A DNA stretch of 38,420 nt from Candidatus Wolfebacteria bacterium RIFOXYD12_FULL_48_21 (GCA_001793945.1 MGIW01000003.1:226603-265022), one strand, 5' to 3'; positions 26,770 through 35,662 are shown, counted from the first letter of the stretch. The notes: generated by a model not told the origin, from the letters alone. A program made the numbers and translations.

Positions 26770-26868
26770 TAATTTGATTTATACATAAGGCGGGTGTTTG
26801 GATGTGTGTGGAGTATTAAAATAAAAAGTTATCCACAAGTAAAAATTTGTGCGTGTAAAATAAAAGTG

Positions 26869-27000
26869 TGGTATACTGTATGCACTTGCGTCGTTTCTAT
26901 TTTTCACTTTGTAACAGACAGATGAAGAAGATGATCGACAACAATTTATTTATGTAACTTATCGCTTGTGAGCGGGGTCTTTGACGCCCGTTTTTATTTT
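26869..27000 (+). ncRNA. Small transcription unit (promoter to terminator), putative sRNA or leader-peptide transcript
   Basis: Extended -10 TGGTATACT at 26869-26877; 12-codon ORF MKKMIDNNLFM* at 26922-26957; terminator CGGGGTC ttt GAC g CCCG TTTTTATTTT ending near 27000. Confidence 0.5.
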
Positions 27001-27257
27001 ATAGTCGATGGTAATGGATTCCTCTGCCGGCGGGCGGACGGGAATGACAGCGTTCTTGTATTGTCATCCTGAGCCTTTCGTCCGCCGGCTGGTGGAGCGG
27101 ACAGGCTTATGCTCGAAGTGACAATACACTGGATACCGGCTTCCGCCGGTATGACAAAGAGAGGCAGCTCGGAATGACAATGCGAGAGATTTAGGGGGAA
27201 GAAAGAATTAATTAAGGTAACGGATACCGGCTTTCGCCGGTATGACAGGAAAAATAT

Positions 27258-27869
27258 ATGGAAGAACAGAACGAAAAGATCATTGCGCAGTATTTGGAAA
27301 AGGATGGGGAGATATTAAAGGAAAACGGATTGCATGTCGCGAGTGCGGGGCAGGAGGGTTCCATTAAAAGCCATTACTGGAAGTTCATTGGTGGGTTTTT
27401 TGCGTTGATGCTGGTGGGGATCATCGGCATTCCCATGGTGGCGCAGTATATGGAAAAGCAGGAGGAAAAGGCGCGAGAAGAGAGTGCCGCGAATTATATG
27501 CAGCTCGTGACCGATTTGCAGGAGCGGCTTAAAAATGATAAAGACGGCGGCACCACTCCGGAGGAAACATTGGAAATGTTTACGGCTGCATTGGAAAAGG
27601 GTGATATTGACCAGGCGAGCAAGTATTTTGTGTTTGAGCCGAAGGAGAGGCAGGATATGCTGATCGCGCGGCTGGAAGAAATCCGTGAGCAGGGGGAATT
27701 TGAGACACTATTGGGCTATTTGGAGGATTCGGAATTTATGCCTAAGAGTTCAGATGAACATGTTGCAGTTTTTGATACATTAAATAAAAAAGGAATGTCT
27801 GATTTAACTGTAGAAATAACCAAAAATAAATATTCCACTGTATGGAAAATATACGGACTTATGTTTTAA
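27258..27869 (+). CDS. Membrane-anchored hypothetical protein
   Basis: 203 aa, single TM (KFIGGFFALMLVGIIGIPMVAQYM). Confidence 0.65.
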   Translation: MEEQNEKIIAQYLEKDGEILKENGLHVASAGQEGSIKSHYWKFIGGFFALMLVGIIGIPMVAQYMEKQEEKAREESAANYMQLVTDLQERLKNDKDGGTTPEETLEMFTAALEKGDIDQASKYFVFEPKERQDMLIARLEEIREQGEFETLLGYLEDSEFMPKSSDEHVAVFDTLNKKGMSDLTVEITKNKYSTVWKIYGLMF

Positions 27870-30800
27870 CCGCTGCGTTTATTGCTGCAGTATTTTTTGG
27901 TGTCCAGCCAGCTGTTGCATATCAAGTAAATACGCATGCGTATCTGACTAAGGAGGCGATTGAACTGTATAACAAAAACACCGGGGAGAATAAAATCACA
28001 TCTGACCTGCAACGGTTTATGATTGACGGCTCGATGCACGAGGATGACCTGCCACGCCCGCAGAACCATTTTTATGATCCGATCAATAACGAGGGGTTGA
28101 ATGATGGCGGGCTGACGGGCGAGTCGGCAAAGGAGTGGGCGAATGACAGTGTCAGTCAGCGCGAAGTGAAATACAAGCTTACGAGCGACACCTCGCTTAC
28201 ATCAGTCGACAAGGAAAAGATTGATGGATATGGCAATGTGACCGACTTCACATGGGATGCGGCGTTGAAGTACTGGCTCAAGGGCGATGAGGAAATGGCT
28301 ATGGAAGCATTGGGGCATATTATGCACTTGGTGGAAGACATGGGCGTGCCGGAGCATACGCGCAATGACAGCCATATAAACGGGAGTGAGTATGAAAAAT
28401 ATACAGGGCGGTATGACTCGAATAATCCAGACGAGCAATTTAAGGCGCGACTTGGTGATAAAAAGCCGTTTGTTTTAAATTCGCTTAACGACTATTTTGA
28501 CGGGCTGGCAAGGTATTCGAATAAATATTTTTATAGCCCCGGTTCACTGGGGAATTATAATTTTCCCGAGCTTGATTATAAAAATGCGGAATCTAAAGAA
28601 GGAAAATATTATATTGCTAACAAAGATGATGAAGGGGTAAAGTATTATGTTGCAATAAAGAAAAATATCGCCAATATTGCATTAGGATATTCCGATGTTT
28701 CCGTTGTAGAGTTGCCCATCAAAGAATCCTACTGGTCCCTGCTCTCTGTGCGGACAGTGCGGTATAGTGCTGGGGTTATTGATCGGTTCTTTCGTGATGT
28801 AGAAAAGGCGCGGAATGATCCGAATTTTCTGAAAGAAGAAAAGCCCGAAGTGAGTTTGTTTGGCAAAGTAGTCACGCTTACAAGTTCGTTTTTTAGTGGA
28901 GCAAAAGATATTGCCGTAAAGGCAGGGTCTTTTTTCGGGAATATGCTGGGGGCGATCGGGGATGGCGTGGTTTCTGCGGGGAGCTTTATTGGCGGGTTGT
29001 TTACCGGCAATAATGGGCTGACCAATTTGGGAATTACGGACATTGGCGATCCGAATGGGTTGGATACCGGGAATGACAGCGGCTCCAGTGCGCCTACTGT
29101 GCCGACAGCCGCAGCGGTTAAAAAAGATGCGCTTGCGAAAAAAGATGCTGAAATAAATGCGCTGAAGTTGCAGGTAGAGGGTTTGCAAAAGGATGCGAAG
29201 GTGCAAGACGAAGCCGTATTAAAGCTTGAGGAGAAGCAAGATGACCCCGTAGCGAAGAAAACTTCGGTTGATGCGCCGTTGTGCGCATATGGTTCTGCAA
29301 ATAGAGCCGGGAAAAAGGAAGTTGTTATAAACGAAGTTGCGTGGATGGGTAGCGTGCGGAGTGCGAGTGATGAGTGGATCGAATTAAAAAATGTTTCAGG
29401 AGGCGATGTTGATATTTCCGAATGGCAGCTACTTAATAAGGGCGGCGGGGTCAAGGTTCGCTTGGGCGACCTAAAGAATCCGATCATCAAAGCGGGAGGC
29501 TTTGTTTTGCTGGAACGAACGGATAATAATTCCGCAGTGGGTGTGACGGCTGATTTGATCTACTCTGGTGCGTTGGCAAATGCGAATGACGGGTTGAAAT
29601 TGTTCAATGGCTCATGTGCTATCGTTGATGAAATTACGGTCGCATCAAAGTGGGCCGCGGGCAGTAATGATACCAAGCAGACCATGGAGCGCCGTGCCAG
29701 TGGTGGCTGGCAGACATCCGTATCGGCGGGCGGTACGCCGAAGAAAGAGAACTCTGCGGGTGTTGCGGAAGCAGATAAAAAAGAATCTGTTTCTTTTTCG
29801 GGCGGATCGACCCAGTCGGGGGTGGGCGGAGACCCGTTGTCCGTCGCGCCGCAGTTTTATCCGGTCGTCGTTAACGAGATCATGTACGATGTGCCCGGTT
29901 CCGATGGTGGACGCGAGTGGATCGAATTGTACAATGCCGGCACATCGGCTGTTGATATTTCCGATTGGAAATTGCTTGAAAATGAAACCAATCATGCGCT
30001 TACAATAAAACAGGGGTCGCCAACGATCCCTGTTGGTGGGTATGCGGTCATCGCCGATGATGTGACCGATTTTTTGAGCGATAACAATGGATTTGAAGGG
30101 GTTATTTTTGATAGTACATTTTCTTTGAGTAATGATGGGGAAGTGATCGCGTTGAAAAATGGTTCATTGACCATAGATTCTATTGCGTATGCTACCAGCA
30201 CCGGTGCAAATGGAAATGGAATGTCATTGCAGAAGTTTAACGGCGGATGGTCTGCGGCTTCCTCGACGCCGGGGATGGCGAATGTTGCGCAGGCAACGAT
30301 GAGCGATGAGATCCTGAAACAAGTTCAGGATGACAATGCTGGTGGACAGGATGACAGTGCTGGCGGACAGGATGACAATGTGGGTGAGGATGCGGGGCTT
30401 TCCACCTCGACCATTTTATGGGATGGCGGGCTGCATTCGGGTGGCGTTGATGATCTGGTGAGTAACGGATTTGTTGGGCAGCGCGTCCGCTTTTTAAGTG
30501 GAGTTGATGTGGGTACTTTGAAATTCGGTTACTATAATGACTATTCTGCGGGTTCGGTCGAGGTAAAGGTATTTAGTATCGATGGATCAGAGGCATGGGC
30601 GGATACGCTTGCCGTGCCACGGATTAGCTATGGTGGATATATTGAACATACATTTTCTGAGCCGTTGTATTTGGACGCCGGCGATTATTTTGTGGGATCG
30701 CGGCTTATTTCAGGGGCGATTGGTATTCGAAGAGGAATTGGATTGAATCCGTGCGGTCGCGCTACCTATATAAGCGGGAATATTCCGGCGTGCGTCGATG

Positions 30801-32152
30801 GCACAGATGTAGGTATGATCATTGAAAGGTTTGTGGCGGATGTGGCAGTGACTGCGAGTGATGAGATCCTGAAACAAGTTCAGGATGACAATGCGGCCGG
30901 AATGACCCAGCCTTCGCCGGAGGCTACGGCGGGCGAAGCAGACGCTGCCACGACAACTCCGCAATTTTATCCGGTTGTCATCAACGAGATCATGTATGAT
31001 CTTTCGGGAGCTGATGATAATCGCGAATGGATTGAAGTTTATAATGCGGGAACTACTACGGCGGATATTGCGGGTTGGAAGTTTTTTGAAAATAATACGA
31101 ACCATGGCCTTGCGGTGATGCAAGGAAGCTCTGCTATTCCAGTCGGAGGGTATGCGGTCATCGTTGCAAGCTCGACGGCTTTTTTGAATGATAATCCTGC
31201 GTACGGTGGCACTCTTTTTGATAGTGCGTTTTCTTTGAGCAATACCGGAGAAGCGCTGGCATTGAAGAATGGCGGTTTTGTTATTGATTCCGTTACTTAT
31301 GCCTCGAGTACTGGGGCGAATGGATATGGTATGTCGTTGCAGAAATTCGGCGATGGGTGGCATGCGGCGTCTTCGACGCCGGGGGCGGTAAATGTGTTGC
31401 AGGCAACTACGAGCGATGAGATCCTGATCCGCCAGTCGGCGGATCAGGATGACAATGCTGGCGAAGCGGATATTGCGACTACAACGCCGCAATTACCCGT
31501 GCTTGCGCAGTTGGATGACACGGCAAAGTCGTACACCAATCCTACTTCTGCATTTTATCAAACTTTTTCTCCCGGTTCTGTGCAATCGATCGGCTCATTT
31601 CGCATTGCGGCGGAAGGAATAAGCGGGCGATGGAAGGGCGGTGTCTGTGAATTTGACCCGTCAAAGACCCGATGCGCATCAACCGGGGTGTCGGTTCGAG
31701 TTGATGCCGATACCGATATGGTAAGTGGTGTGGGGAAAACTGTGTTTACATTTTTGTTTGCTTCCGACATATTGCTTGACCCGAGCAAGACGCATGCATT
31801 TTTTGTTGAGCCAACGAGTAATGTATCTTTACGGGATCGCTTTGCGAGTATTTATGGCTCGGCAAGCAATGCGTACACAGGCGGCGGGTTATATGGTTAT
31901 GGACAAAATTGGGGGATCAACGGTCCTTTGGATCTGGGTATTGCCGATATGTATTTTGAGATTAATGCCCCGACAGTTCCCGTTGTTGTTCCCGAAGAGC
32001 CTGCGCCTGCGGAGCAGGAGACTGCTACGACAACTATTAACATCATTGTCCCACCGGAAGAAGAGAATACCGCTACGACAACGCCTGATATTGTTATGGA
32101 CCCGACATTGCCGATTGCCACGAGTACAGAGGAAATGGTTTCTTCGGAATAA
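27842..32152 (+). CDS. Secreted multidomain protein: zinc-dependent phospholipase C/S1-P1-like N-terminus plus three lamin-tail domains
   Basis: Signal peptide; HAYLTKEAIELY, HEDDLPRPQNHFYDP, ALGHIMHLVEDMGVPEHTRNDSH motifs; three LTD repeats (VVINEVAWMGS..DEWIELKNVS; VVVNEIMYDVPGSDGGREWIELYNAG; VVINEIMYDLSGADDNREWIEVYNAG). Confidence 0.85.
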   Translation: MENIRTYVLTAAFIAAVFFGVQPAVAYQVNTHAYLTKEAIELYNKNTGENKITSDLQRFMIDGSMHEDDLPRPQNHFYDPINNEGLNDGGLTGESAKEWANDSVSQREVKYKLTSDTSLTSVDKEKIDGYGNVTDFTWDAALKYWLKGDEEMAMEALGHIMHLVEDMGVPEHTRNDSHINGSEYEKYTGRYDSNNPDEQFKARLGDKKPFVLNSLNDYFDGLARYSNKYFYSPGSLGNYNFPELDYKNAESKEGKYYIANKDDEGVKYYVAIKKNIANIALGYSDVSVVELPIKESYWSLLSVRTVRYSAGVIDRFFRDVEKARNDPNFLKEEKPEVSLFGKVVTLTSSFFSGAKDIAVKAGSFFGNMLGAIGDGVVSAGSFIGGLFTGNNGLTNLGITDIGDPNGLDTGNDSGSSAPTVPTAAAVKKDALAKKDAEINALKLQVEGLQKDAKVQDEAVLKLEEKQDDPVAKKTSVDAPLCAYGSANRAGKKEVVINEVAWMGSVRSASDEWIELKNVSGGDVDISEWQLLNKGGGVKVRLGDLKNPIIKAGGFVLLERTDNNSAVGVTADLIYSGALANANDGLKLFNGSCAIVDEITVASKWAAGSNDTKQTMERRASGGWQTSVSAGGTPKKENSAGVAEADKKESVSFSGGSTQSGVGGDPLSVAPQFYPVVVNEIMYDVPGSDGGREWIELYNAGTSAVDISDWKLLENETNHALTIKQGSPTIPVGGYAVIADDVTDFLSDNNGFEGVIFDSTFSLSNDGEVIALKNGSLTIDSIAYATSTGANGNGMSLQKFNGGWSAASSTPGMANVAQATMSDEILKQVQDDNAGGQDDSAGGQDDNVGEDAGLSTSTILWDGGLHSGGVDDLVSNGFVGQRVRFLSGVDVGTLKFGYYNDYSAGSVEVKVFSIDGSEAWADTLAVPRISYGGYIEHTFSEPLYLDAGDYFVGSRLISGAIGIRRGIGLNPCGRATYISGNIPACVDGTDVGMIIERFVADVAVTASDEILKQVQDDNAAGMTQPSPEATAGEADAATTTPQFYPVVINEIMYDLSGADDNREWIEVYNAGTTTADIAGWKFFENNTNHGLAVMQGSSAIPVGGYAVIVASSTAFLNDNPAYGGTLFDSAFSLSNTGEALALKNGGFVIDSVTYASSTGANGYGMSLQKFGDGWHAASSTPGAVNVLQATTSDEILIRQSADQDDNAGEADIATTTPQLPVLAQLDDTAKSYTNPTSAFYQTFSPGSVQSIGSFRIAAEGISGRWKGGVCEFDPSKTRCASTGVSVRVDADTDMVSGVGKTVFTFLFASDILLDPSKTHAFFVEPTSNVSLRDRFASIYGSASNAYTGGGLYGYGQNWGINGPLDLGIADMYFEINAPTVPVVVPEEPAPAEQETATTTINIIVPPEEENTATTTPDIVMDPTLPIATSTEEMVSSE
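30306..30335 (+). repeat. REP-like palindrome inside coding sequence (copy 1)
   Basis: ATGAGATCCTGAAACAAGTTCAGGATGACA, encodes (D)EILKQVQDD. Confidence 0.9.
30861..30890 (+). repeat. REP-like palindrome inside coding sequence (copy 2)
   Basis: Identical 30 nt to copy 1. Confidence 0.9.
31416..31454 (+). repeat. REP-like palindrome inside coding sequence (variant copy 3)
   Basis: ATGAGATCCTGATCCGCCagtCGGCGGATCAGGATGACA. Confidence 0.9.
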
Positions 32153-32386
32153 ATTAGATGTCTATGAAAAAAGATTTTGACGGATGGAATACTGAAAAGA
32201 AAAACGGACCCCTTTCGGGGTCCTTGGGTGCCTAATGGCAATTTATAATTGAAGTGTAGCAGATTAGTAACAGTTGTCAACCATAAAATATCTTATTTGT
32301 TTGCTGCTTACTTGCGTAAGCGGCGAGGCCGAAGCCATTGTGTGTTTAGTATAGGGGAATTTTTATTCTGAGTCTACTATCTTTGC

Positions 32387-32416
32387 TGTCATCCTGAACT
32401 CGTTTCAGGATCTCAT
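32387..32416. repeat. Short REP-like palindrome
   Basis: TGTCATCCTGAACTCGTTTCAGGATCTCAT. Confidence 0.9.
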
Positions 32417-32469
32417 TGGTAATAAACGAGATTCCGAAATAAATTCGGAATGAAAGTGCTCTCCCGCAT

Positions 32470-32506
32470 TGTCATCCTGGTCCGCCGGCTGGCGGATTCA
32501 GAATCT
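32470..32506. repeat. REP-like palindrome upstream of second GIY-YIG gene
   Basis: TGTCATCCTGGTCCGCCGGCTGGCGGATTCAGAATC. Confidence 0.8.
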
Positions 32507-32541
32507 GTATTTATTGGATATCATTTTATTTTTTAATGGGA

Positions 32542-32838
32542 ATGAAAACATTTTGCGTATATATTCTTACCAATAAACCCGAAGGTGTTTTGTATATTGG
32601 TGTTACATCCGACTTAAGAAAGCGCATGCACGAGCATAAAACAAAGGCAACGCACGGGTTTACGGGAAAATATAATGTTGATCAACTTGTTTATTTCGAA
32701 ACAACGACTGATGCTAATGTTGCCATTGCTCGCGAAAAGCAGTTAAAAAATTGGCACCGGCCGTGGAAGATCAATCTGGTTAAAGGGAGTAATCCGCAGT
32801 GGGAAGATTTAAGCGTCGAGTTGTTTTATAAGCCATAA
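32542..32838 (+). CDS. GIY-YIG nuclease family protein
   Basis: CVYILTNKPEGVLYIGVTSDLRKRMHEHK. Confidence 0.93.
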   Translation: MKTFCVYILTNKPEGVLYIGVTSDLRKRMHEHKTKATHGFTGKYNVDQLVYFETTTDANVAIAREKQLKNWHRPWKINLVKGSNPQWEDLSVELFYKP

Positions 32839-32840
32839 GA

Positions 32841-32875
32841 CCCTGAATCCGCCAGCCGGCGGATCAGGATGACAG
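32841..32875. repeat. REP-like palindrome immediately downstream of second GIY-YIG gene
   Basis: CCCTGAATCCGCCagcCGGCGGATCAGGATGACAG. Confidence 0.85.
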
Positions 32876-33107
32876 AGGTGTGGGGTTCAGGATGACAGAG
32901 GCTTCGTTTTGTCATTCCGAATTTATTTCGGAATCTCGTTGATTGAGCACAAGATCCTGAAACAGGCGCAGACCCTGAATCCGCCAGCCGGCGGATCAGG
33001 GTGACATGAGTACATGTCAGTTAAATGCAGGATAACAGAGGTGTGGCGATTAGGATGGCGGTAGCTTGGCGTAGGATGGTGACAATAATATGCTACAATT
33101 TAATAGT

Positions 33108-34241
33108 ATGATACGCACAAAAGGTTTTACATTGCTTGAACTGCTTATTACCATAGGCATACTTGCTGTGCTTGCGACCACGGCTGTTTTGGTTATAAAT
33201 CCAGTGGAGTATTTGAGGCAGTCGAGGGATACGCGGCGCATTGGCGATTTGGATGCCATAAGCAAGGCAATCGATCTGTATACTATAAACAAGCCCGCTA
33301 TCGCGGAGCTGGGGACTGTTTCCATCGTTTATATTTCACTTCCCGATACTTCTTCTACTTGTGGAAGCCACTCGCTCCCTTTGTTGCCATCACCGTGGCA
33401 ATACCGGTGCGCGACCACTGCAAATCTGCAGAAGGTCGATGGTACGGGTTGGCTACCAATCAATTTTTCCTCCGTTTCTGGCGGGGCTCCGCTTGCTACG
33501 CTGCCCATAGATCCGGTGAATGGTGCTGCTAATTTGCAATATTATGCGTTTACCGCGAGTGGAAGAAAATACGAAGTGTTCTCCGTCATCGAATCTGAAA
33601 ATAATTTTTTGGGCGGACCGAACGATAAGATTTCTTCGGACGGCGGGGATGATTTTACCCGATATGAAGTGGGGAGCGATCTTACTATAGCGCCGTGGAG
33701 CTTTGAGTTTGACGCATTTCCGCTTGCTACAAGCGGAAGTAAAAAACCGGGGTGGTATAAAATATATGGCGACTCGTTTGTTTCTATTGAGTCCGATGCG
33801 GAAACAGCTAATTTTTTACGATTGACCACGCAGGTGTGGTACGAGTGGCAGGAAAACATTTTGTATAATCCGAATTCCGTCTACAAGGTTGAGGTACGGG
33901 CTCGGCTATTTGCCGATCCTGCGGTGGGCTATAAGTTTATTTATACCGGCTTTGTTGGTGTTGCCGCCAATGGTGTATCGCGCTCGAACATTACCGGGGC
34001 TAGCGGCACCAATGCACAACATTTTCGCGGGTTTAGAGGCGAAGAGCTGGATGTTACTTCGGGGTGGACCATCGCCACCGATTATTCAGGCGGGTATGGA
34101 TCGCCCCAAGGAACAAACACTAATTGCACTGATCCAAATAATCCATGCCTGATGCATGCGGCTGTGCGTTATATCCGGCCTTTGCTTATGGTTGGTGAGG
34201 GAACCACAGACATCGATTATATTAAAGTGACCAAACAATAA
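33108..34241 (+). CDS. Type IV pilin-like protein with prepilin N-methylation motif and C-terminal beta domain
   Basis: MIRTKGFTLLELLITIGILAVLATTAVLVINPVEYLRQSRDTRRIGDLDAISKAI. Confidence 0.88.
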   Translation: MIRTKGFTLLELLITIGILAVLATTAVLVINPVEYLRQSRDTRRIGDLDAISKAIDLYTINKPAIAELGTVSIVYISLPDTSSTCGSHSLPLLPSPWQYRCATTANLQKVDGTGWLPINFSSVSGGAPLATLPIDPVNGAANLQYYAFTASGRKYEVFSVIESENNFLGGPNDKISSDGGDDFTRYEVGSDLTIAPWSFEFDAFPLATSGSKKPGWYKIYGDSFVSIESDAETANFLRLTTQVWYEWQENILYNPNSVYKVEVRARLFADPAVGYKFIYTGFVGVAANGVSRSNITGASGTNAQHFRGFRGEELDVTSGWTIATDYSGGYGSPQGTNTNCTDPNNPCLMHAAVRYIRPLLMVGEGTTDIDYIKVTKQ

Positions 34242-34245
34242 GCTC

Positions 34246-34719
34246 ATGGAAATAGTTGTTGTTCTGCCCGACATTCGCAGTACACATAATGTCGGGTCCA
34301 TCTTCCGCACTGCCGACGCGGCGGGAGTAAAAAAAGTTTTTTTGTGCGGTATTACGCCGCAGCCGGTCGATCAATTCGGGCGCAAGCGACAGGATATTTC
34401 CAAGGTCGCCCTTGGGGCGGAGGATTACATCCCGTGGGAATATGCACAGTCCGTAGTGCGTTTGATCGGACGGCTTAAAAAAGAGGGTTATGTGGTCTGT
34501 GCCGTGGAACAATCGCCTAAATCCGTGTCCTACAGGGCATTTAAAGCCCCAAAAAGGGCCAAAATAGCCCTGATAATGGGCAGTGAGGTCGAAGGCTTAC
34601 CCAAGGCTATTTTGACCCGTACGGACCATATTTTAGAGATCCCGATGTACGGCAAAAAAGAATCCCTCAATGTGGGAGTGGCGTTCGGGGTGGTGGTTTT
34701 TGGGCTTATTAACCATTGA
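34246..34719 (+). CDS. TrmH/SpoU-family RNA methyltransferase
   Basis: DIRSTHNVGSIFRTADAAGVKKVFLCG ... IALIMGSEVEGLPKAIL ... IPMYGKKESLNVGVAFGVVVF. Confidence 0.92.
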   Translation: MEIVVVLPDIRSTHNVGSIFRTADAAGVKKVFLCGITPQPVDQFGRKRQDISKVALGAEDYIPWEYAQSVVRLIGRLKKEGYVVCAVEQSPKSVSYRAFKAPKRAKIALIMGSEVEGLPKAILTRTDHILEIPMYGKKESLNVGVAFGVVVFGLINH

Positions 34720-34743
34720 CATTTAAGTTAATAACTATTAACC
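34715..34743 (+). promoter_or_regulatory. Promoter with overlapping inverted repeat (putative TA operator)
   Basis: TTGACA-N17-TAACCT with GTTAAT aact ATTAAC overlapping the spacer and -10. Confidence 0.5.
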
Positions 34744-34773
34744 TAAATAAGATAAGTTAATATAAAACATTTT

Positions 34774-35028
34774 ATGCAGAAAGAATATTTTTCCACCACC
34801 GAAGTGGCAAAGATTTTAGGGATAAGTACGGTCGCAGTTTGGAAGAAAATCAAGGAGGGAAAGCTTAAAGCCGATCGATTTGGTCGTAATTTTATGATTC
34901 CCAAAACGGAAATAGATTCTTTAACTGGTGGGATTTTAGATGAGCAAAAGAAAAAGATGATTCAAGATGCAGTTAAAAAAGCCGTTGAAGAATATGGTGA
35001 GGCTCTTAAAATGCTCGGGAAAGAATGA
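34774..35028 (+). CDS. HTH (excisionase/MerR-type) DNA-binding protein, putative antitoxin
   Basis: YFSTTEVAKILGISTVAVWKKIKEGKLKADRFGRNFMIPKTEIDSL. Confidence 0.85.
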   Translation: MQKEYFSTTEVAKILGISTVAVWKKIKEGKLKADRFGRNFMIPKTEIDSLTGGILDEQKKKMIQDAVKKAVEEYGEALKMLGKE

Positions 35029-35471
35029 AAAGATTTATTGCACTATCAATTGAAGAAGTAAAACATGTAGCTCATTGGCTTGCCAAAGAAACGATGGAAT
35101 GGAAAGAACCGATTCCTGATTTTGAGACCAGATTGCCAGGCCGGTTAGAGAGCTGTCTGCATACTCCGTTTATGACATTCGGGAAGCGCGTTGCGTATAA
35201 GGGGTTACAGGGTAAAAGTGCCATGCTTTTTTATTTGATGATCAAAAACCACCCATTTCAAAATGGAAATAAGAGAATTGCGGTTACTACGCTACTTTAT
35301 TTTCTGTATAAGAATGGAAAATGGCTTAAGATTGATAATCAACGACTATATAATTTTGCCAAGTTTGTTGCGGAGAGCGATCCTCAAGTGAAGGATTCCA
35401 TGGTCAAACTGATTGAGGAATTTATTGCAAAAAATATATCCGATCTTTCTAAGCGTACATCGGCAGAATAA
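35025..35471 (+). CDS. Doc/Fic-family toxin (death-on-curing-like)
   Basis: Motif KNHPFQNGNKRIAVTTLLYFLYKNG (HxFx-N-G-NKR); ATGA overlap with the upstream HTH gene. Confidence 0.85.
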   Translation: MKRFIALSIEEVKHVAHWLAKETMEWKEPIPDFETRLPGRLESCLHTPFMTFGKRVAYKGLQGKSAMLFYLMIKNHPFQNGNKRIAVTTLLYFLYKNGKWLKIDNQRLYNFAKFVAESDPQVKDSMVKLIEEFIAKNISDLSKRTSAE

Positions 35472-35492
35472 ATCTATGGATGTGTTACGATC

Positions 35493-35662
35493 CAGTTGGT
35501 GCATTTTTTGCAACAACTGAATTTTAGAGTAACTGTTTCCACCGCGGAAACAGTTGAAAATAAGACAACTTGTTCCAATCTGGAACAAGTTGCGCGGAAA
35601 AGCAATGTGCAAAAAATGCATATTGCTTTTCCGTGATCCCTGCTCATTTGATGAGCTTAGGG
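35493..35662. repeat. Cluster of five consecutive hairpins
   Basis: H1 35493-35519, H2 35531-35555, H3 35566-35592, H4 35595-35633, H5 35638-35662, each with perfect or near-perfect arms. Confidence 0.85.

Noticed and set aside
26829-26837. TTATCCACA as a replication origin marker
   Set aside because: Only a single box noticed and no dnaA/dnaN/origin context; mentioned only as an accessory observation.
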